NCBI GenBank assembly: GCA_019155185.1
Contig: CM032811.1
Coordinates: forward strand, 9,010,075 to 9,074,074
Direction: 5' to 3'
Length of the DNA: 64,000 nt
Origin: Beaufortia kweichowensis
Lineage: Eukaryota; Chordata; Actinopteri; Cypriniformes; Gastromyzontidae
The position numbers and the translations under genes were made by a program. Under the pieces are notes generated by a model, which was not told the DNA's origin, did not search any database, and was given only the letters and a program-made list of their open reading frames with translations. The first letter of the stretch is position 1; each line of letters begins with the position of its first letter. Of this stretch, positions 11,904-22,186 are shown in pieces.

Positions 11904-13934
11904 CTTTCAGCAGGTGTAAATGGATCTGATGTTCAGTGGCTTCGTTGTCAGTTTGTAGATGAGAAAGTTCATGTAAATGAAGAGGGTCACACAGAGACTG
12001 AGTATGTCAACAGAGAGGCTGTCCTACAGTTTGTAATGGACAAACCTTTATACCCGAATATAACCTTCCTTGTCACAGGTGAGTAAGTTTACTTTCATTG
12101 TTTTACTTATAAACCCATTGTTGTTAAATAATGAAGTCTATAACTCTTTGCTCATTTGATGTGTCTCATGTAGCTTCTAAAGTGGATATGAGGCATTATC
12201 TGCAGGGAGATGTGGACGCCATAAACTGTGAGATCCGTAGATACAGCACTGGAGGGATTGTAATGCGTTGGCCCACTATGGGAGCACAAGAACATGACAT
12301 CTGGTTCACCTGTACTTTACGTCATAGTAAAGATGCATTCATCATCACCACCTTCCTCAGACACACACCGTCTGCTCCTGCCAAAGGAAAGGTGGACTAT
12401 TTACATTGGCCAACAGTTAATGATAAAGATCTCCTGACAACATCAGGTAATGATTTTTGCTAGAAAACTAAAAAATGTGGGGGACATTTGTTTATTAGCT
12501 ACTGTATTTTATTTTAAAATACATTAAGAAAACAAATATATGAAAAATATCAAACTTCTAGCAACGTTTCCTGTTAAAAACAGCTTAGACCAGCCTAAAT
12601 TGTCATGCTGATCCAGGATGATTTATGCTGGTTAGTACTGATTTGGTAAAGGTCTAATGCTGTTCGGGCTAGTGGTCATATTTGCCAACCAATAATGCTT
12701 TCATATGTGTTTGCCAGCTGTGATGGTTCTCGTGACACGAACCCCCTCTGTGGAAGAGGGCTTCCATAAGGAACCCACTCTGGACTGTCAGTTTAAAGTG
12801 GATCACAAGAAGGCAAATGTAAGAGTGGAGTGGAGACATCAGAAACACGGAGAACGCAAAAGCAAGCTGTTCAGCTACTCCAGCCGTACAGGGAAATCTG
12901 AGGGTACCGGAGTGTCCGTCAAAGCCATCGGTGCTGGAAACGCCTCCTTTAAACTTTCACCCACCAGAAAATCCTCAGAGGGCACCTACATCTGCTCGGT
13001 TCTCGTCCCTCCTCTCTATGGCAGCCATTATATTCGTGTTAGCTTAAGCGGTGAGATGTAAACTTTTGTAAGCATGGAAATCAAAGCAGAAAATACAATG
13101 GGTTAATGTTATTTATGTCTTTATAAACTCCACAGAACAACCCCGTGTGTCTTTAAATGTGGACTCTATGTTGTCTTTGACATTTGGCGAGAACCTGAAG
13201 GTTGTGTGTGAGGCAGAGGGATACTATCCAAAAGATGTAAATATTGAGTGGTTTCGAGAACCAGTCGGCGTCAGTGCCACACCTGTGTTCTTAAGCAATG
13301 TTTTACACTCCAGTCATCGGGTTTACCACAATGGCACATACTCTCTCTCAGCCTTCTTTTTCCTAAATCCAGGCCTGGAGGACTCAGGATATAAATACAC
13401 TTGCAGAGTATCCCATAAGTCCTTGCTCACTCCAATTCACAAAAGTTTTATTCTCTCAGTCACAGGTAAATCAGATGCGAAACAAACACATACACATTCT
13501 CACAAAGCACCTAAATATCCTATAAATGAAATGTTAACACCCACTAGATGGCAGAAATCATGTTTTGTCATGAACAGCTTTTAACATTTACTTCTAACAT
13601 ATTTCAATGCACTTTTTTGACCTCAGAACCTTACTCAACTGTGCAGTATTTCACAGTCATTGGATTTCTAATTGTCATGATGGTAATTTTGTATTGGCTG
13701 TTGCGTCTGTTCTTTGCTGGTAAGTCATTGTCATGTTCATCACTTCTTGTGATTTATTTGAACTTACAATTTGCTTGTTCATTCTTTATAGTCAATTTTC
13801 TTCAGAGTCAGTATTCATAAACATATTTTTTATCTCCTTTTTCTACCTACCTGTGCAGTCCATATTACTCTTTTTTTTCTTCTTTTTTAGCTCGTAAAGC
13901 TGCCAGTAAGGTAAGGAATTACTATGAAGAATAA
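11636..13934 (+). CDS. Tapasin-related protein (TAPBPR/TAPBPL-like), tandem copy 1
   Basis: Probable MHC class I peptide-editing chaperone of the ER/Golgi. Exons 11636-11672, 11911-12078, 12174-12446, 12718-13050, 13136-13465, 13627-13719 and 13891-13934 join to 425 residues; every internal junction is phase 1. Order: signal peptide (1 to about 13), N-terminal domain (to about 159, Cys pair LRCQF/NCEIRRY), Ig-like domain (160-270; LDCQF/TYICSV), IgC1 domain (271-380; CEAEGYYP/YTCRVSH), membrane segment (about 386-408) and a 14-residue tail. The motif VEWRHQ keeps the Glu-x-Arg-x-Gln pattern used by tapasin and TAPBPR at the class I interface. CEAEGYYP..V.WFREPVG resembles human TAPBPR more than tapasin. 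The tail can end KVRNYYEE or, if the AAG|GTAAGG donor inside the last exon (13910/13911) is spliced to 14164, KRF. Poly(A) signal AATAAA at 14295-14300. Symbol left blank because orthology to one TAPBPL gene is unproven. Confidence 0.85.
11853..11903 (+). repeat. (TTTC)n microsatellite forming a polypyrimidine tract
   Basis: About thirteen TTTC units run directly into the exon 2 acceptor TCTCTTTCAG|CAG of the first tapasin-related gene. The same acceptor in copy 2 (about 15380-15397) has no expanded repeat. Confidence 0.9.
12565..12700. repeat. Degenerate GCTGGT/CCAGC-type dispersed repeat in intron 3 of copy 1
   Basis: AACAGCTTAGACCAGCCTAA and later ATGCTGGTTAGTACTG resemble the widespread cyprinid repeat built on 'accagcttagaccagc/gctggt'. 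It explains why this intron is 271 bases here and only 77 in copy 2. Confidence 0.5.
13541..13554 (+). promoter_or_regulatory. CTCF-like motif in intron 5 of copy 1
   Basis: CCACTAGATGGCAG fits the core consensus CCASYAGRKGGCRS. The second gene has a matching site at the same intronic place (16846-16859). Short vertebrate repeats can also carry this string, so function is not assured. Confidence 0.4.
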
Positions 13935-14536
13935 TAATTGTAATAGCAATATCATTTGTGCAAATTAACAGTGAACCCAGCTGTACATGATTAAATGTGA
14001 ACGAGATAAATGGGCTCTCTGTGCTGTTTGTTGCGTGTTTGTGTTTGTGTGCCAGTATGTGGAAGTATTGACATATGTGGAAGTGTTATGTATTTGTATG
14101 GGTTTATTCGCCATATGTGCCATCTTGCACACTTTATGTTTAGATTGTGTCTCTTGTCTGCAGAGGTTCTGAGAGAGTTTATGGAAACCAACAACACATC
14201 CTCCCAGTCTCCTGCTGCTGCAGGATCAGTGTCTTCATGGGAGTTGTGTTGTTCACAATGGCTGTTTAAGCCGTCACTATTGACAAGAGAATTTAATAAA
14301 GCCTTTCTGTTATTATATTCTTGTTTATTGGATGATGGTGTTTTATTCTGGAAATTTGGGAGTTGATTTTTTTGTTTGGAATTGCATTCAATTGAATTTG
14401 TGATTTGACACTGTGAGTTGATTTAACACTGCTGTGAAATCAGTTTGAATCAGTGGATCTATGTGTCGTTTTGGCACCACACCTTTGTTTTTTAAAATTA
14501 CTGTGTTCAGTAAAAGACATTAACTCATATAAACTT

Positions 14537-14600
14537 GGGATGGCGTGAGGGTAAGATTATGTTGAGAGAATTTTTATTTTGGGGTGAACTATTCATTTAA
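14537..14600. repeat. Fragment of the cypriniform foldback element upstream of copy 2
   Basis: GGCGTGAGGGTAAGATTATG to GGGGTGAACTATTCATTTAA matches the right arm of the full copies, and matches 10665-10728 in both sequence and position relative to the following gene. It is part of the duplicated unit. Confidence 0.55.
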
Positions 14601-15096
14601 ACATTGCTTCTTTTAGGCATAATTACATATTTAAATTTGGCCGGAAATTCCGATAACCTTCACATACAAGTGTCAAAATTTGGCCACACCTACTCATTCT
14701 TTATTTAAAAAAATACACAATGAAACAGCACAAATTGACGCATGTTATTTAGCTTATAGTAAACAAAAATATCAAAAAGGAAGTGCCCGCTGTTTTTCTA
14801 GCGCCATCATGCAGTTAATATTGTCAGTTCCGATTTAAGAAGGATGTATTTTATCGTCCTTTTAGTCTTATTAATGTAATCCCCTACTCAAAATGCCCCA
14901 CAATTTAATCTACAGAACTTTTCAAAACAAAGAAATATAATCACTTGCTGCTTTTTTTCATGGTCCATCTTTTTCTTAAGAGCGCTTTTTAATTTTGAAT
15001 ACTTTACCTTTAACTGGCTGGTCCATCCCATTTAAAGGCACTCATACCTTTAAGAGGATTGTTGTCGTCACTGTGTCTAATTCAGTATCAGTAACA

Positions 15097-15115
15097 GTGA
15101 AGTGAAAGAGAAAGT
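15097..15115 (+). promoter_or_regulatory. IRF/ISRE-type GAAA repeat, copy 2
   Basis: GTGAAGTGAAAGAGAAAGT again holds GAAAGAGAAAGT, 58 bases before the ATG. Relative to copy 1 the leftmost GAAA is changed to GAAG, while the two core GAAA units are untouched. Confidence 0.5.
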
Positions 15116-15173
15116 GTTCGCGTTTGCATGGCGGTTTTAAGAAACTGATGAACGTCCTAAGGACGACGACATT

Positions 15174-17197
15174 ATGAACCGGGGTTTCATTCTCGCGATT
15201 TTATGCTTCGGTATTTATAGATAGTTAAATTGTTGTTTATTTAGGTGCGCCAAAATATTTTAGCTTTTTGCTTGCTTGTTTATATAGGTTATACCATAGC
15301 AAGTTAGCATTTTATATTAAGTCTTATATTGTAAATATGAAATGATCAAGTTCGGTTGGCTTGCAATCACAACCATTGTTTTCGTTATTTCTTTCAGCAG
15401 GTGTAAATGGATCTGATGTTCAGTGGCTTCCTTGTCAGTTTGTAGATGAGAAAGTTCATGTAAATGAAGAGGGTCACACAGAGACTCAGTTTTTCCACAG
15501 AGAGGCTGTCCTACAGTTTGGTAATGCTGAGGACAGACCTTTATACCCGACTATAACCTTCCTTGTTACAGGTAAATGAAGATTCCATTATGTAGTTTAA
15601 CTTATATTTCTGGTTCTTTTAATAATGTGTTTATTTGCTGTGTCTCATGTAGCTTCTAAAGTGGATATGAGGCATTATCTGCAGGGAGATGTGGACGCCA
15701 TAAACTGTGAGATCCGTAGATACAGCACTGGAGGGATTGTAATGCGTTGGCCCACTATGGGAGCACAAGAACATGACATCTGGTTCACCTGTACTTTACG
15801 TCATAGTAAAGATGCATTCATCATCACCACCTTCCTCAGACACACACCGTCTGCTCCTGCCAAAGGAAAGGTGGACTATCTACATTGGGTAGCGATTAAT
15901 GATCGGGATCTCCTGACAACATCAGGTAACAATCATGCCTCTACATTTATGTTTATGGTGTACGTTTACATTTAACATATGTCTTTCATATGTGTTTGCC
16001 AGCTGCGATTGTTGTCCTGACACGGACCCCCTCTGTGGAAGTGGGCTTTTTGAAGGAACCCACTCTGGACTGTCAGTTTGAAGTGGATCATAAAAGGCCA
16101 AACATAACCGTGGAGTGGAGACTTCAGAAACACGGAGAACGCAGCAAGCTGTTCAGCTACTCCAGCCGTACAGGGAAATCTGAGGGTACCGGGGTGTCCG
16201 TCAAAGCCATCAGTGCTGGAAACGCCTCCTTTAAACTTTCACCCACCAGAAAATCCTCAGAGGGCACCTACATCTGCTCGGTTCTCGTCCCTCCTCTCTA
16301 TGGCAGCCGTGATATCCCTGTTAGCCTAAGTGGTGAGATGTAAACTTTTGTAAGCGTGTAAATCAATTAAGAAAATATACAGTAGGTTAATGTTACTCTT
16401 CTCTGTATGAACTTTACAGAACAACCCCGTGTGTCTTTGAATGTGGACTCTACGTTGTCTCTGACACTTGGCCAGGATCAGAAAGTTGTGTGTGAGGCAG
16501 AGGGATACTATCCACTGGATGTGAACATTGAGTGGTTTCGAGAACCAGTCGGTGGCAGTCCCACACCTGTGTTCCTGAAGCATGTTTTGTACTCCAGTCA
16601 TCGGGTTCACCAAGATGGCACATACTCTCTCTCAGCCTTCTTTCTTTTAAATCCAGGCCTGGAGGACTCAGGATACAAGTACACTTGCAGAGTATCCCAT
16701 AAGTCCTTGCTCACTCCCATTCGCAAAAGCTTTATCCTCTCAGTCACAGGTAAATCAGATGCAAACTGAACACAAACATTCTCACAAAAAGCTCTTGAGT
16801 TATGGAAAGCACCCAAGTATCCTATAAATGAAATGTTAACAATGACCACTAGGTGGCAGACATGACGTATTGCATTGTGACAAACAGCTTTATTTTTTAT
16901 TTTGTTTATTATTTTAAAACCACCTAATGCACTTTTCTTAATTCAGAACCTGACTCGACTATGTGGTATATCACTATCATTGGATTTCTAATTGCCATGA
17001 TGGCCATTCTGTGTTGGCTGCTGCCTCAGTTTCTTGCTGGTAAGTCATTCGTTGCTCATAATTTCTTCCCTCAAATTATTCTCCATTTTGCTTGTTTATT
17101 CTTCACCATTATATCTACATGTGCAAACTCTAACGCTCATTATCCTCTTTCAGCACGAAAAGATGCCAAAAAGGTGAGGAAATACTATGAGGAATAA
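15174..17197 (+). CDS. Tapasin-related protein (TAPBPR/TAPBPL-like), tandem copy 2
   Basis: Second member of the tandem pair, same architecture and likely role as copy 1. Exons 15174-15210, 15398-15571, 15653-15925, 16003-16332, 16420-16749, 16947-17039 and 17154-17197 join to 426 residues. The start ATG AAC CGG is followed by a compact hydrophobic signal. The interface motif is VEWRLQKHGE, closer to human TAPBPR than copy 1, and CEAEGYYPLDV..EWFREPVGGSPTPV in the IgC1 domain is strikingly TAPBPR-like. A single membrane helix (about residues 386-409) precedes the tail ARKDAKKVRKYYEE. A donor AAG|GTGAGG (17173/17174) and an acceptor at 17440/17441 would instead give a tail ending DAKKRF, a KKxx ER-retrieval signal. 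Exon 3 is nucleotide-identical to copy 1 over most of its length, whereas exons 2 and 5 differ. Poly(A) signal probably AATAAA at 17981-17986. Confidence 0.85.
16846..16859 (+). promoter_or_regulatory. CTCF-like motif in intron 5 of copy 2
   Basis: CCACTAGGTGGCAG is a full match to the CTCF core consensus and is in the same orientation and intron as the site at 13541-13554. Confidence 0.45.
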
Positions 17198-20100
17198 TGC
17201 AACCAACATCATTTGTGCAAATTACCAAATTAAATAGTGACCTCAATTGTACATGATTAAATGTGAATGAGATGAATGGGCTTTCTGTGCTGTTTGTTGC
17301 GTGTTTGCGTTTTTTATGTGCCTGTGTGCCAGAATGTGTAAGTATTGACATATGTGGAAGCGTGACGTAAGTGTGAGCGTTTATTTGCCATATGTACAGT
17401 TTCACACACTTTATGTTTAGATTGTGTCTCTTGTGTGCAGAGGTTCTGAGAGTGTGGCGTCATGGAAACCGACAACACATCCTCCTCATCTCCCTCGCCC
17501 GTCTCCTCTTGTGCTTCAAGATCAGGTGCTGTTCATGGGAAAATGAGGAGTGCAATGTGAAGTATATTTCCAGATCTCATGGTTTATGTTGTTTACAATG
17601 GCTGTTAAGACCATCACTATTATTTTGAAGATCCCTGGACAGAAGATTTTAATTAAGCATTTCTTTATTGTACAACAATTCTGTTTTAATAATGAATCAT
17701 GTAAATTTATTGGAATAAGGAATGTTTGCCAAAATGCACTACAATCACAGTTGCAAATAATGAAATCCTATTTTTCTAACATTTTAATTAAAACGTAATG
17801 TATTTTTTACCACCAATGAGATACAAACCGCAAAACCATCTTGTTTGGCTAACAAAGTTGATGTAATAGAAGAATAAGAAAAAAATTTTTTTTTACAAAA
17901 ACAAAAATGAATCTGCCTCTACTGTTTGAAAATAACATACTTGAACTTTAATTGTACTATTGAAAAATTTTGTGTTGAGAAATAAAATACTTGGCTTTTT
18001 TTTTTTTTTTTAATGTGTGTTCTTATAGCATCATATTGGAATATATCAATCTTCAGGGAACACATGTTAGGCGTGATGTTTGCGAGGTGGTCGGCTCATG
18101 GTGAAAGGCAACACCAGTGTTGCTATGAGGACTGTCAGGTTTTGAAGTATTCTTGGCTAAATACTCTCTCTGGTCCACATGTAGCTTCCCTAAATCCCAG
18201 TTAGCTACACTATAAACACTTCACTCAGGAATGACAGCTGTTCCCAAATGGCACTCGGTACATTCCCCTTCTCCCAAAGCACCCTGCTCATTTCCCCCTT
18301 ACCTTCTCTCATGCTAGTTTATCAAATTTTGCAAAGTCCGCAATCAAAAATCTATGATTTCAGTATGAACTGAAATGACATTTTTCGTTAAATTATGCTA
18401 TGCTGTCCAGGTATACACAGTATGCCAACAACTGCCTAATTTGTGTCTATTTTGTAATCGAATAATAAAACGTAATAAATTTTTGATTTAGAGTTATGTC
18501 TGACACAGAGCTAAGCAATGTTTTGAGCAATTTTCTTTTTAAATTTTTAATTTATTTTTATATTGAATCTAGCTGTTAGTTTTGTTGACGGTTTATTCTG
18601 CTGTGATGTTTAGGGGGTGGTGGCCAAAGGGGCTTAGTGGAAACTAGCATGCCTGCTGGGTCACCAGCCAGTGGAAGGTCAATACCCAGCCAAGCTTTGC
18701 AGTTCTACGGAAACAGCTGCCCGGGGACCATGTGAGGCTTATGCCTTGAGAAATCAAAGGTCTCTATTACACCAAATGTACTGATGAGTGTCTGCCTGAG
18801 CTGTTATTAGCTCTGTCAGTTTCCATTCAACCCATTGACATTTTGACCAACCTACTGCTATAGCGTGTTTTATTTCGGCTAATGTGTTGTGGAAGTTAGG
18901 AAAATTGAGGCTCTAAGTGCAAATTCCAGTTATTAACCGTCTCTTTACCCAGACTTCCACAACAGACGACCATGTGGGTCTGGCTTTACCACAGATGGGA
19001 TTTAAAAACAAACAGGCCTGGTCACTCTGGGAGGTGGGGAGACCTGGTAACATAATTCAAAGAGAACTGCAGGAAAAGCTTGTTTTGTTTCCAAAGTCCA
19101 GAAACTCTGAACCATGTGCGGGAGATACACCTATGTATCAATGCTCTGGGGAAATCAATGATGGCTGAATTGATTATTCATAATTGATGGGAAAATATTT
19201 CTTTAAGCGACTTTCAGGCACCACTACGTAATAAACGTATTTATTTTCAAGCAGTGAAATCAATAAAGCTGGTCTTTAGGAAATAGGCCGCATTTTATTA
19301 CCGCTAGTCTGCATACTCTTTGACTTTTCATTTTGCCTATATTCCAAGGAGTTAAGCTGTGGTTAAGTGTTCGTATGCACAGTCGTTCTCCTCACTGTCC
19401 CAGATGGTTTAATACTTTGCTCAGAGTATTTGCTCAGCATTTGTCTCAGTGGACTTTATGTGTGTCACATAAACTTGCAAGGCATTTGTCTCTCATAAAA
19501 TTCTAACTTTCCACTAAATGTTTTAGCAGAAGGTTTTCCCTTTCTTCTAATGCGTTATTCATCAAGCTTATTTCAGCGTTTGTCTTTTTTTTTGGTCTTT
19601 TATCCCATTTTATTTTCCTCTCTATGTATATCCGCTCCCCCCTTATTTCCTGTGTCTGTGTGTTTTTGTGCATGTGTGTGTGTTTTGCTTTCTAGTGTCC
19701 CGACCTTTTGGCATGTGTGGCCTGTGTTTGAAGTCTAACTCTGGTGGTGCGAAGATGCGGACGAGAGACCACAGACCTCAATGACAGACCTCACATTTAA
19801 TTAGCGAAATGAAAAATAGCACGGAAAGATTCACAGACCTGCATTAATCTGTCTGTGGCTTCTAACTTTACGTTGGATCCTCTTTCGTCTCTTTCCCCCC
19901 ACTGTCTTTCCGTTCTTCTTGCGTCTCAATGCTCAAATTTCTTACACTGACGGGACTAGCTGATGGACACTATGACTTGTATTATTTTTAGAGTGTGAGA
20001 TAGTTGCTTGATAGGTGATACGTCTTCTCACAGCATCTGATGACACCTGTGAAGAACATTGATTTTTCTGTAGTAAAGATCTTGCTAAACATCACTGTCA

Positions 20101-21398
20101 AGGCCACAGTTGAAAAATATCCGGCACTGTAAATGGGTTTAGACAAATTTATTCTTAACCACATCTGATTCGACGTTCCTTAAAATTAACGTAAAGAGAA
20201 GTTGATCATTACAGATGCTGGTGTTGACTCAGAGCGCTGGTATAGTATAAATACAACCAAAATATAAAGTTTATGACATGTAATTTAGTGTGTTCTCATT
20301 CACATTTTAGCATCTGGAATATGATTTCATACTGTATACATGAGACATATTAAAACATGAGATCACAGAAAATGCATTGACGTAGTCCATTGCTATAAAT
20401 AAGACTCAGTGTTTTTGATGTAAATAAACAGTGAGGATTGACAGTTACATTAAAATGCAGATGACTTTCTAATGTTATCTGAGTCTGAATAGCTGAGTAT
20501 AAACAAGCTTAATGGGGACACAACACATCAACACATAGAGCCATGTCAATGAAATGAATGAAGGCTATGGGACATAATGAGCACTGGGGGGACTGGACCG
20601 AAAGCTGACGATAATAGTTTACTGTGTCTAAGCAACTAGTGTTTATCAGTTAATGTCAGTAAACATACAACATACATTTACAATCACTTTGCCCGTGGCT
20701 GTTTTTTGTGTCTGTGTGTGTATGACAGACAGAGAACAGAAGAGGTTATTGTTCTGTGCCATCTGTGTGAGAAACAAACCTGTGGGTCCATGTTAAATGA
20801 ATGCTATTAAACTAACAAAACAAAACCTGATGAAAGTGCTTAGCTGAAATAAAAACACACCTTTGAAACATTAAAAAGGGTGCACAAACAGATAAGAGAA
20901 ACAGTCACGCACTGCTACAGACTTTTTACAGAAAATTTGGCAGCACATGCTGTTACACATGTGTTTGTGTACGTGCACACAGAGTCATGATGTCATAGGG
21001 TAGGCATACTAGAATGCTTAGCAAATCATTCAGAGCTTTAAACCTTATATGATTATGCTCTCCAAGGATTGCCAGGAAATGTTGCCAGGTTTTCCTTTCA
21101 GTCATTTGGCTTTCCAGACACTTAGGTGATTAAAGATGAAGCTGTCAGCTGAAAGTGAGCTTCAGAATTTGACGCCACAAACTGAGTGATGGGTCTAACA
21201 TCCACATAGTTTGCTTATATACTGCAGTTATAGATTGTAATTTAAAGAAACTTATCTTTATCACTCCCAAAAGCCTAAAACTCCCGTGAGCTCCTGTCTG
21301 TGTCAATGTAGTAAAATGGTTCAGAGCTTCAGCATCCTGCTTTTGATGTTTTTTGCATGTTGTAATCTGATTCCAATCATGTGGTTTGATTTGCGTAG
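17198..21398. other. 3' UTR of copy 2, then gene-poor spacer
   Basis: An optional last exon of copy 2 begins at 17441 (AGG TTC TGA). Its transcript may run to AATAAA at 17981-17986. Beyond this I see no exon or RNA gene. Around 18614-18760 the base composition becomes noticeably richer in G and C than the flanks, without an open frame worth calling; it could be regulatory. Confidence 0.5.
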
Positions 21399-21619
21399 AA
21401 AAGTCTGAAGAAATGGATTCATTTTGGAAAAGAAGACCAGCTGAGGGTGCAGAGGTCAGGCTCAGACACCCTTCCCTGCGGGCCTACAAGAGAAGGGTCA
21501 CAGGGGCAGATTCCCAGCCATTAAAACAGTGGAAATGGAAAAGCATTGCTGGCCACCGCCCTCCCCTCAACCCCCTCACCAGTCCACTGTCTTCTCGGAC
21601 GCCCTCTGGACCTAATGTG
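21399..21619 (+). other. Unassigned exon-like block with coding appearance
   Basis: Flanked by an acceptor (GCGTAG|AA) and a strong donor (AATGTG|gtaagt), this block has an open frame with biased composition. From ATG 21413 it encodes 69 residues, basic and Pro/Ser-rich, with WKRR near the start and QWKWKSIAGHR in the middle. It leaves in phase 0, the phase in which smtnl2 exons 2 and 3 are entered, so it could be an alternative first exon of smtnl2. I do not recognise the peptide. A chance open frame is possible. Confidence 0.35.
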
Positions 21620-22186
21620 GTAAGTGAAGTCATCCAAACCGTTTTATCAGGTCTGCTGAGGGGGTCGTAATTTTCTTTATCTCTTTAACTTGTCCATCTT
21701 TTCTGTCTGTGTTTATCTTTCTCCCATTAGTCACTTTGTGTCTGTGCTTCTCTCCTCTCCTGTCAACTCTATCAAGTGTGTTTGTACAAGAGCAAGAGCC
21801 GCCATAGCTTTGGCGCCATGGTAGCTCTCTCTGTCTAATTTTCATTTAATGATGAATTGTGTAAATTGGTATATAAGTGTTACTAAAAGTTAATGTCCCA
21901 GGGGTAATTTTTATTTAAACATGTAGATTTTTTTCGTTATATGAGGGTACTATTAAAACTGAGGATATCTAAATGATACCAAATGGAAAAGACGGAAAGG
22001 TTTGAATTTAAGAAAGGGAAAAAAATTAAATCTTGAAATGTGATTATATGGTGATGTGGTAAAAAACTAATTTCTTTATGATGGTTTAGAATGAAAAATA
22101 TGGCAGAATTCTCTTATGATACCAGTATATCCAGTATTAAATAAGGTTAGCCAAGGTAAACAAATCAGTGAGTTTGAAAAGTGTAC

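Larger units (their letters stand above)
13935..15173. other. 3' end of copy 1 and promoter of copy 2 (tapasin-related pair)
   Basis: An optional last exon begins at 14164 after CTGCAG; it reads AGG TTC TGA and then 3' UTR to AATAAA at 14295-14300. A fragment of the foldback repeat follows (14537-14600). From about 14600 the sequence is again similar to the upstream region of copy 1, but it lacks the part that carries gemin4 exon 1. The block 15004-15038 and the IRF element at 15097-15115 complete the copy 2 promoter. Confidence 0.55.

Noticed and set aside
11724..12086. Continuous 120-codon frame running through the TTTC repeat
   Set aside because: The first half translates an intron microsatellite (FLSF repeats); only the part after 11911 is exon 2.
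11636..17197. Classical tapasin (TAPBP), MHC class I heavy chains or butyrophilins as identity of the tandem pair
   Set aside because: The three-domain order with a long N-terminal non-Ig part excludes class I and butyrophilins, and the IgC1 text (CEAEGYYPLDV..WFREPVGGSP) fits TAPBPR better than tapasin.
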